Assembly (NCBI RefSeq): GCF_900105075.1 | Contig: NZ_FNSK01000001.1 | Coordinates: forward strand, 316,001 to 380,000 | DNA length: 64,000 nt | Reading direction: 5' to 3' | Origin: Rhodobacter sp. 24-YEA-8 | GTDB taxonomy: Bacteria; Pseudomonadota; Alphaproteobacteria; Rhodobacterales; Rhodobacteraceae | Notes under the pieces: generated by a model | Database searches by the model: none | Told to the model about the DNA's origin: nothing | The model's input: the letters and a program-made list of their open reading frames with translations, nothing else | Shown here: one piece after another, positions 58,395 through 64,000 of the stretch | Position numbering within the stretch: the first letter of the stretch is position 1 | Layout of the letters: each line of letters starts with the position of its first letter | Translations under genes and position numbers: made by a program

Positions 58395-58649
58395 ATGACC
58401 GCAGCATTCGCTTTCGGAACGCCCGCAACGGGCAACGCTTATACCCCCATCGGCCGCCCGGCCCAGGGTCAGGGCATGTCCGGCACCTGTGTCGTTCGCC
58501 TGATCGACCGCCGCACCGGGATGACGCATCGCGTCAATGGTACGCCGCTGGTGATCTTCACCCGGCGCCCGTCCGAGGCGGTAGCCGAACTGCTTTCCGG
58601 CCGCGACCGGTCGGTCTGGGAAGCCCGCATCGACCCGATCGAACCGTAA
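58395..58649 (+). CDS. Small hypothetical protein at the head of the sulfate operon
   Basis: An 84-residue protein I cannot assign. It has a Gly/Pro/Ala-rich first third ([20 protein letters not shown]), then [20 protein letters not shown] and [20 protein letters not shown], which looks like a small alpha/beta domain. It has no signal peptide or membrane helix. A GCAGG ribosome site precedes the ATG. It ends 13 bp before the sulfate-binding protein start, and its stop codon overlaps the next ribosome site (TAAGGAGG), so the genes are surely co-transcribed. Confidence 0.78.
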   Translation: MTAAFAFGTPATGNAYTPIGRPAQGQGMSGTCVVRLIDRRTGMTHRVNGTPLVIFTRRPSEAVAELLSGRDRSVWEARIDPIEP

Positions 58650-58662
58650 GGAGGGCACACCC

Positions 58663-59841
58663 ATGACACATCAGACCCTTTTCGGCCTTGTGCCCTTCCT
58701 GCAGCTGCCGCGCAGCCGGGACGCACAGGGCAACAAAACCACCTTGCAGGAGACAGATATGACCATCCAGGCCCCCCGCATCGACACCCCGCGCGAGACC
58801 CGTTCGACGATCCTTTCCGGCTTTCGCAGTCTTGAGGGCTGGCCGGTTTCGCGGCTGATCCGCGGTGCCGTGGCCGGGATCGCCCTGGTCGTGGCCGGCG
58901 CTCTCGCCGCGCCCGTCCAGGCGGAATCGCTGCTGAACGTCTCATATGACCCGACCCGCGAGCTTTACCGCGAGTTCAACGAGGCTTTCGCGAAATACTG
59001 GGTCGCCGAAGGAAATGAAGCGCCGGAGATCGAGGTCTCGCATGGCGGCTCCGGCGCGCAGGCCCGCGCAGTGGTCGAGGGGCTTGACGCCCAGGTGCTG
59101 ACCCTTGCGCTTGGCGGCGATATCGACCGCGTGGCCGAGACCGGCAAGCTTCCGAAAGACTGGCAGACCAAACTGCCGCATAATTCCTCGCCCTATACTT
59201 CGACCATCGTGTTCCTCGTGCGCGAAGGGAACCCCAAGGGGCTGAACGACTGGGGCGATCTGCTGAAAGACGGCGTCGAGGTGATCACGCCGAACCCGAA
59301 AACCTCGGGCGGGGCGCGCTGGAACTACCTCGCCGCCTGGGCCTGGGCCGAAAAGAACGGCAAGGATCCGAAGGACTTCGTGAAAGCGCTGTTCGAACAT
59401 GTGCCGGTGCTCGATACCGGGGCGCGCGGTTCGACCACCACTTTCGTCCAGCGTGAAATCGGCGATGTGCTGCTCGCCTGGGAAAACGAGGCCTATCTTG
59501 CACTGCAGGAGATCGGCGAAGACAGTTTCGACATCGTCGTGCCGAGCGTCTCGATCCTGACCGAACCGCCGGTCGCCCTGGTCGAAGGCAATATCAAGAA
59601 TGAAGAACAGCGCAAACTGGCCGAGGCCTATCTGAACTATCTTTACAGCCCCGAAGGCCAGGCGATTGCGTTCAAGAACTTTTACCGGGCCTGGGACACA
59701 TCGGCCGCCAATCCGGAAGATGTGGCACGTTTCCCGAAGCTTGATCTGGTGACCATCGCCGATTTCGGCGGCTGGGAAAAAGCCCAACCCGAGCATTTCG
59801 GGGATGGCGGTACCTTCGACCAGATCTACGTAGCAAAGTAA
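58663..59841 (+). CDS. sbp: Sulfate/thiosulfate ABC transporter substrate-binding protein
   Basis: A 392-residue periplasmic binding protein that captures sulfate: [54 protein letters not shown] and [22 protein letters not shown] regions including [19 protein letters not shown]. The signal peptide hydrophobic core ([19 protein letters not shown]) starts more than 65 residues in. Two in-frame starts have good ribosome sites: ATG 58663 (AAGGAGGG) and ATG 58759 (GGAG). I report the longer form. It leads the transporter genes cysT, cysW and cysA. Confidence 0.93.
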   Translation: MTHQTLFGLVPFLQLPRSRDAQGNKTTLQETDMTIQAPRIDTPRETRSTILSGFRSLEGWPVSRLIRGAVAGIALVVAGALAAPVQAESLLNVSYDPTRELYREFNEAFAKYWVAEGNEAPEIEVSHGGSGAQARAVVEGLDAQVLTLALGGDIDRVAETGKLPKDWQTKLPHNSSPYTSTIVFLVREGNPKGLNDWGDLLKDGVEVITPNPKTSGGARWNYLAAWAWAEKNGKDPKDFVKALFEHVPVLDTGARGSTTTFVQREIGDVLLAWENEAYLALQEIGEDSFDIVVPSVSILTEPPVALVEGNIKNEEQRKLAEAYLNYLYSPEGQAIAFKNFYRAWDTSAANPEDVARFPKLDLVTIADFGGWEKAQPEHFGDGGTFDQIYVAK

Positions 59842-59850
59842 GGATCCGGG

Positions 59851-60783
59851 ATGGGCAGGCCTGTCGTCCACAGATCTCCGATGCCGGGCCTCGGCCTGTC
59901 GATGGGGATCACCTTCACGATGCTCTCGATTGTGGTTCTCCTGCCCATCGGCGCCCTGCTTTTGCAGGGCGTCAGCTATGGGGCCGAAGGGATCTGGGCC
60001 ACGGTCAACCGCGAGCGCGTCTGGAAGGCGCTGTATCTTTCCTTCCGCCTGTCCTTCTACGCGGCGGTGTTCAACCTGATCTTCGGGGTGATCCTCGCCT
60101 GGGTGCTGGCGCGCTATCGTTTTCCGGGCCACCGGATCCTTGATGCGGCCGTCGATCTGCCCTTCGCGCTTCCCACCGCCGTTGCCGGGATCGCGCTGAC
60201 CGCGCTTTACGCGCCCAATGGGTTTTTCGGCGCAAGCTGGACCCATACCATTGCGCCGGTGCTGAATGCGGGCCTCGCCTGGCCCGAGGCCGCGCTGAAT
60301 CTGCTGGTGACCGGCCTTGGGTTTGAACCCTGGTCGCTGCAGGTGCCACCGCGCATTGCCTATTCGACAATGGGGATCTTCATCGCGCTGGTTTTCGTGG
60401 GCCTGCCTTTCGTGGCCCGCACCGTGCAGCCGGTGATTCATGAAATCGAACGCGAAGTCGAAGAGGCTTCGGCAACGCTGGGTGCCTCGCGCCTGCACAC
60501 GCTGCGTCATGTGGTCTGGCCGATGCTTTTGCCGGCGGCGCTGACCGGTTTCGCGCTCTCGCTGGCGCGGGCGGTGGGTGAATACGGCTCGGTCATCTTC
60601 ATCGCGGGCAACAAGCCGCTTGTGACCGAGATCGCGCCACTCCTCATCGTCATCCAGCTTGAAGAATTCAGCTATGATGGTGCCGCCGCCATCGGCATTG
60701 CGATGCTGGTGATCTCTTTCGCCATGCTCCTGGTGATCAACCTGATCCAGGTCTGGAGCCGCCGGAGAATTGGCTATGTCTGA
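59851..60783 (+). CDS. cysT: Sulfate ABC transporter permease CysT
   Basis: A 310-residue inner-membrane permease with the binding-protein-dependent transport domain: ILAWVLARYRFPGHRILDAA, LPFALPTAVAGIALTALYAP, and the EAA loop EVEEASATLGASRLHTLRHV. AAGGA lies upstream of the ATG. It pairs with CysW to form the sulfate channel; the two coding regions overlap by 8 bp. Confidence 0.95.
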   Translation: MGRPVVHRSPMPGLGLSMGITFTMLSIVVLLPIGALLLQGVSYGAEGIWATVNRERVWKALYLSFRLSFYAAVFNLIFGVILAWVLARYRFPGHRILDAAVDLPFALPTAVAGIALTALYAPNGFFGASWTHTIAPVLNAGLAWPEAALNLLVTGLGFEPWSLQVPPRIAYSTMGIFIALVFVGLPFVARTVQPVIHEIEREVEEASATLGASRLHTLRHVVWPMLLPAALTGFALSLARAVGEYGSVIFIAGNKPLVTEIAPLLIVIQLEEFSYDGAAAIGIAMLVISFAMLLVINLIQVWSRRRIGYV

Positions 60784-61651
60784 CCTGAGCCACGCAACCC
60801 CCGCCCGCCGTTTCCGCGCCCCGACCGAAGAGGCCCCGCTGGCACGCTGGCTGCTGATCGGTTTCGTGACGCTGGCGCTGGCGGTGCTGGTCTTCGCACC
60901 GCTGATCGCGATATTTGTTGAGGCGCTGTCAAAAGGCTGGGAAGCGGCCTGGAAGAGCCTTTTCAGCCGCGAGGCCCTGCCGGCGATCAAACTGACGCTG
61001 ACGGTTGCCGCCATCGCGGTGCCTTTGAACGCGGCTTTCGGCATTGCCGCCGCCTGGTTCATCACCAAATTCGACTTTCGCGGCAAGGCCTTCCTGATCA
61101 CGCTGATCGATCTGCCTTTCTCGGTCTCGCCGGTTGTTGCGGGTCTGTGCATCGTGCTGCTGTTCGGGGCCAATACCGCAATCGGCGCCTGGCTGGTGGC
61201 ACATGGTTTCCCCATCGTCTTTGCATTGCCGGGCATCGTGCTGGCCACGGTCTTCGTCACTTTCCCCTTTGTCGCCCGCGAGTTGATTCCGGTGATGATC
61301 GAACAGGGCCGTGCCGAAGAAGAGGCGGCGCTGACCCTGGGCGCTTCGGGCTGGCGGACCTTTCTGACCGTCACCTTGCCGAATATCCGCTGGGCGCTGC
61401 TTTACGGTGTGCTGCTCAGCAATGCCCGCGCGATGGGTGAGTTCGGCGCTGTCGCCGTGGTTTCAGGCCGGCGCGAATCTGCAACGACCATGCCGCTCAA
61501 GATCGAGATGTTCTATAATGAGTACCAGGGGGCCACCGCTTTTGCGATGGCGGGTCTGCTTGCCTTCCTCGCGTTGCTCACACTTCTCCTCAAGACCTGG
61601 CTCGAAAACCGCCATGCCGGAGAGCTCTCCGCCAACCGGCGCGGACATTGA
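60776..61651 (+). CDS. cysW: Sulfate ABC transporter permease CysW
   Basis: A 291-residue permease: LINLPFSVSPVVAGLCIVLL-type sequence (IDLPFSVSPVVAGLCIVLLF), VTFPFVARELIPVMIEQGRA, EEEAALTLGASGWRTFLTVT, and GEFGAVAVVSGRRESATTMP. The start is the ATG at 60776 (MSDLSHATP) with GGAGA upstream. It overlaps cysT and precedes cysA by 69 bp. Confidence 0.95.
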   Translation: MSDLSHATPARRFRAPTEEAPLARWLLIGFVTLALAVLVFAPLIAIFVEALSKGWEAAWKSLFSREALPAIKLTLTVAAIAVPLNAAFGIAAAWFITKFDFRGKAFLITLIDLPFSVSPVVAGLCIVLLFGANTAIGAWLVAHGFPIVFALPGIVLATVFVTFPFVARELIPVMIEQGRAEEEAALTLGASGWRTFLTVTLPNIRWALLYGVLLSNARAMGEFGAVAVVSGRRESATTMPLKIEMFYNEYQGATAFAMAGLLAFLALLTLLLKTWLENRHAGELSANRRGH

Positions 61652-61678
61652 TTTCCCCTTGATCTGAATACTCCCGGG

Positions 61679-61695
61679 TGTGGGGCAGAGCCCCA
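61679..61695 (+). repeat. Short G/C hairpin between cysW and cysA
   Basis: GTGGGGC-AGA-GCCCCAC, a 7-bp stem with a 3-nt loop, preceded by CTCCCGGG. It resembles the G-run hairpin that begins the composite palindromic element. It lies inside the operon and may reduce read-through into cysA. Confidence 0.7.
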
Positions 61696-61720
61696 CCGCC
61701 AGCAGCCACAGGAGCCGCCC

Positions 61721-62452
61721 TTGAAAATCGAAATCGACGAAATCTCGAAAGCCTTTGGCACCACCGCCGCGCTTACGCCGGTTTCTCTCTCGATCCCGTC
61801 GGGCGCGCTGGTGGCATTGCTGGGCCCGTCGGGTTCAGGCAAGACCACGCTTTTGCGGATCCTTGGCGGACTGGAATTTCCGACTTCGGGGCGGGTGCTG
61901 TTTGATGGCCAGGATGCGACCGGATTGACGGTGCAGCAACGCCGTGCGGGCTTTGTGTTCCAGTCTTATGCGCTGTTTCGCCATATGACGGTGTTCGAAA
62001 ACATCGCATACGGGCTCAGGGCGCGGAAACGTGCGGTTCGTCCGCCAAAGGCGGAAATCACCCGGCGGGTAACGAAATTGCTGGAGCTGATCCAGCTTCC
62101 CGAGATCGGCGCGCGCTATCCGAGCCAGCTCTCCGGCGGTCAGCGGCAGCGTGTGGCCCTTGCGCGGGCGCTGGCGATCGAGCCCAGGATGCTCTTGCTG
62201 GACGAGCCCTTTGGTGCGCTGGATGCGAAAGTGCGCAAGGAATTGCGCCAGGGGCTGCGCGATATCCATGACGAGACCGGGCTGACCACAGTCTTTGTAA
62301 CCCATGACCAGGAAGAGGCGATGGAACTGGCCGATCTGGTGGTGGTGATGTCCGGCTCGCAGACCGGCGGGCGGATCGAACAGATCGGCAAGCCTGCCGA
62401 TATCCGCGCCCGTCCCGCGAGTGATTTCGTCCGCAGCTTTATCGCGGCCTGA
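61721..62452 (+). CDS. cysA: Sulfate ABC transporter ATP-binding protein (short, no TOBE domain)
   Basis: A 243-residue ABC ATPase that powers sulfate import. Walker A is GPSGSGKTT (35-43), Q-loop VFQSYALF (79-86), signature [12 protein letters not shown] (137-148), Walker [10 protein letters not shown] (157-165), and switch histidine [10 protein letters not shown] (191-200). The usual C-terminal TOBE/regulatory region of CysA (about 100 more residues) is absent; the protein ends right after [10 protein letters not shown]. The start is TTG at 61721 with AGGAG 6 bp before it. Confidence 0.93.
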   Translation: MKIEIDEISKAFGTTAALTPVSLSIPSGALVALLGPSGSGKTTLLRILGGLEFPTSGRVLFDGQDATGLTVQQRRAGFVFQSYALFRHMTVFENIAYGLRARKRAVRPPKAEITRRVTKLLELIQLPEIGARYPSQLSGGQRQRVALARALAIEPRMLLLDEPFGALDAKVRKELRQGLRDIHDETGLTTVFVTHDQEEAMELADLVVVMSGSQTGGRIEQIGKPADIRARPASDFVRSFIAA

Positions 62453-62500
62453 TCACGCCCCGGGCCGGCCGGGCCATGGCCGGGGTTGAGATCCGCGAGA

Positions 62501-63151
62501 CTACCAGCCCAGCCGGATCGCGCCTTCGGTGATGTCGCAGGCAAGGCTCAGGCCGCGCGCCCGGATCTCTGTAACGGCGAGTGCGAATTGCACATGCGAG
62601 GCGGCAATCGGTGTGCCTTCGCAGTCTCTGGAAGGCAGCCCGGCGAAGGCGGGGCTGAACATATCCCAGAAACGCGGCTCAGCCCGCATCCGTGCGGCTT
62701 CCGCGATGATCTGCCAGCCGCCAGAGGCGTGACCGCCCTCCTTTTGCGCGGCGCTGCTTTGGACGGCGCGGATGGTGCCGCCATAGGGCAGGGCGCTTTC
62801 CAGACATTGCAGCAGCAGGAAGGCCAGTTTGACATCGCGCCGGTCAAGATCGGTGCCGCTGGACCAGTCCAGTTTCAGCCGGCCGCCGCGCGACATGGCC
62901 GAAAGAATGCCGGTGACTTCGCTGCGCGCGATGCGCTGATCGGTGCCAGCGAGGCCGAAGGCCACCCGGAAGAACCGGATCCGGGCATTCGCGCTTTCGA
63001 CACTTTCGGCAATCAGCGCCAGTTCAGGCGAAGCGGCGCTGCGATCCATCATCATAAGCTCGACCCCGTTGCCGATCGCGCCGATTGGGCTGATAAGGTC
63101 ATGACAGATCCGTGATCCGATAAGCGCCGCGAGATCGGTTTTGTCTTGCAT
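62501..63151 (-). CDS. chpT: Histidine phosphotransferase ChpT
   Basis: A 216-residue protein with a histidine-phosphotransfer dimerisation domain (LIGSRICHDLISPIGAIGNG, likely phospho-His17) and a degenerate GHKL-like C-terminal domain (LKLDWSSGTDLDRRDVKLAF, LLQCLESALPYGG). This is the layout of ChpT, which relays phosphate from CckA to CtrA in the alphaproteobacterial cell-cycle pathway. CckA and CtrA are not in the window. Confidence 0.85.
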   Translation of the reverse strand: MQDKTDLAALIGSRICHDLISPIGAIGNGVELMMMDRSAASPELALIAESVESANARIRFFRVAFGLAGTDQRIARSEVTGILSAMSRGGRLKLDWSSGTDLDRRDVKLAFLLLQCLESALPYGGTIRAVQSSAAQKEGGHASGGWQIIAEAARMRAEPRFWDMFSPAFAGLPSRDCEGTPIAASHVQFALAVTEIRARGLSLACDITEGAIRLGW

Positions 63152-63618
63152 CTGATAACCCCGGGAAATTGCTAAATGAATTCTCTCCTGGAACCTGGTA
63201 TGTTCGTGAGCTGCCCGTCGCGTCCCGATTGGGGGCTGGGGCAGGTGCAGTCAAATATCGCAGGACGGGTAACGGTTAACTTTGAACACGCGGGAAAGCA
63301 GGTAATCGACAGCAGGTATGTGGATCTGCGTCCCGAATTCGGTATCTGAAAAGCGTGGAGTGTTTTTCCAGAATTATCAAGGATTAACGGCATTGTGACC
63401 GCAACGGGCAGCGCACGCCGTGGCGACTGGATCGCGTCAGACCAGTCATTTCCGCCAAATTCGCGCCCTCGTGGCAGAACTCTGATCACAGAGCTTTAGA
63501 TTGCAACAAGACTGTTACATGATTAAGTCAGGAAGAGAGCCGGAACAGTGTGGCACGGGGGAGACCCGGTGCCACCAGCGCCAGAGACGTCCCTCATAAA
63601 AAGTCGCCTCCTGACGAT
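63152..63618. other. Divergent regulatory region, chpT / olsB
   Basis: About 470 bp between two divergent genes, with promoters for both. It contains GTAACGGTTAAC near 63268-63279 and TTATCAAGGATTAA near 63374-63387, which resemble half-sites of the CtrA motif but not with the standard spacing. It also has the stretch TTTAGATTGCAACAAG near 63496. A GTG at 63550 is a possible alternative start for olsB. Confidence 0.5.
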
Positions 63619-64000
63619 ATGCTTGCCGAAGAACCCAACTATACGCTCCGCCTCGCGACGGAAGTGGTCGATATTTTCGCAGCCCAGCGTTTGCGATACC
63701 TGGTCTTTGTCGAGGAGCTGGGCGCCAGCGGCGGCATGATCGATCATGAACGCCGGATCGAGACCGATGCCTTTGACGCGATCTTCGACCATCTCGTGCT
63801 GATCGATAAACGCATCCCGCCCGAGACCGGCGATCATGTGGTCGGGGCCTACCGGCTTTTGCCCTGTGATCGGTTGCCCGAGGGCGGGCGCTTCTATTCC
63901 GAAGATGAATATGACCTGGCGCCCTTGCGCGCGACGGGGCGGCGCCTGCTGGAACTCGGTCGAACCTGTGTTCATCCCGACCACCGCGGCGGGGCTGCGA
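63619..64000 (+). CDS. olsB: Ornithine-lipid synthesis N-acyltransferase OlsB (N-terminal part)
   Basis: The first 127 codons are present; the gene runs off the right edge. The reading has the OlsB/hemolysin-like GNAT sequence: LRLATEVVDIFAAQRLRYLV, FVEELGASGGMIDHERRIET, DAIFDHLVLIDK and LELGRTCVHPDHRGG. OlsB transfers a 3-hydroxy fatty acid from acyl-carrier protein to ornithine, the first step of ornithine lipid synthesis. The start at 63619 (MLAEEPNY) is assumed; a GTG at 63550 would add 23 residues. Confidence 0.88.
   Translation, partial: MLAEEPNYTLRLATEVVDIFAAQRLRYLVFVEELGASGGMIDHERRIETDAFDAIFDHLVLIDKRIPPETGDHVVGAYRLLPCDRLPEGGRFYSEDEYDLAPLRATGRRLLELGRTCVHPDHRGGAA

Noticed and set aside
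63260..63390. CtrA binding sites between chpT and olsB
   Set aside because: TTAA-type half-sites exist, but none has the TTAA-N7-TTAA spacing.
63500..63545. Possible Pho box upstream of olsB (CTGTTAC near 63513)
   Set aside because: Only one weak half-site matches; the second half-site is absent.

Overview
The window is a continuous stretch of GC-rich, gene-dense chromosome from an alphaproteobacterium, most likely a member of the Rhodobacterales (Rhodobacter/Paracoccus group). The gene content supports this: the one-helix aa3-type cytochrome oxidase subunit IV, a FYDLN-acid protein, a CarD regulator next to a 7Fe ferredoxin and an SUV3-like helicase, ChpT, OlsB, and a DmdC-type acyl-CoA dehydrogenase. 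I see no rRNA, tRNA, CRISPR array, transposase, phage genes or plasmid origin. It reads as core chromosome with short accessory insertions.

Layout. 1-5.2 kb: HAD hydrolase (cut by the window edge), EamA transporter, YaiI, S-formylglutathione hydrolase, MbfA iron exporter, TetR and GNAT genes. 5.3-15.4 kb: folC-ydhR-accD, recR-ebfC-dnaX, tsaC, an acyl-CoA dehydrogenase, a GntR regulator and a YgjP-type metalloprotein. 15.5-27.8 kb: FYDLN protein, ispE, a large TPR protein, ETF-ubiquinone oxidoreductase, greA, mobAB, a lipoprotein, CoxIV, DUF6173, an MBL hydrolase and a secreted nuclease. 27.8-41 kb: parE, LLM oxidoreductase, GST, ppk2, MATE pump, a capsule export/Kdo-linker block (kpsC, Wza-like, kpsS), ribE, carD, fdxA. 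41-54 kb: S4 protein, SUV3-like helicase, TPR, SCP2 plus hydrolase, META protein, nusB, cobS/cobT, a 1140-residue membrane protein and a SIMPL protein. 54-64 kb: metY, an Lrp/LysE divergent pair, a second Lrp, an Rrf2 regulator followed by a small protein and the sulfate ABC transporter (sbp-cysT-cysW-cysA), chpT, and the start of olsB.

How the genes work together. The 54-62 kb block looks like a sulfur-assimilation neighbourhood: sulfate import under a likely Rrf2 operator, and sulfhydrylation by MetY nearby. The kpsC/Wza/kpsS block would build the poly-Kdo linker and the outer-membrane channel of a surface polysaccharide, but the polymer synthesis and ABC-export genes are not here. mobA/mobB and cobS/cobT are cofactor pairs. 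recR/ebfC/dnaX and parE are replication and repair genes.

Most unusual signals. First, a composite palindromic element of about 110-130 bp occurs three times, each time just past the 3' end of a gene. Second, tandem short-loop hairpins whose stem sequences differ but stay self-complementary occur at gene ends. Third, the 1140-residue protein looks like a PilM/GspL-like cytoplasmic head joined through one membrane helix and long Pro/Ala linkers to a PilP/GspC-like periplasmic domain. Fourth, there are well-formed operator-like dyads in the lrp/lysE gap and upstream of the sulfate operon. All functional claims come from reading the sequence; no database search was run.
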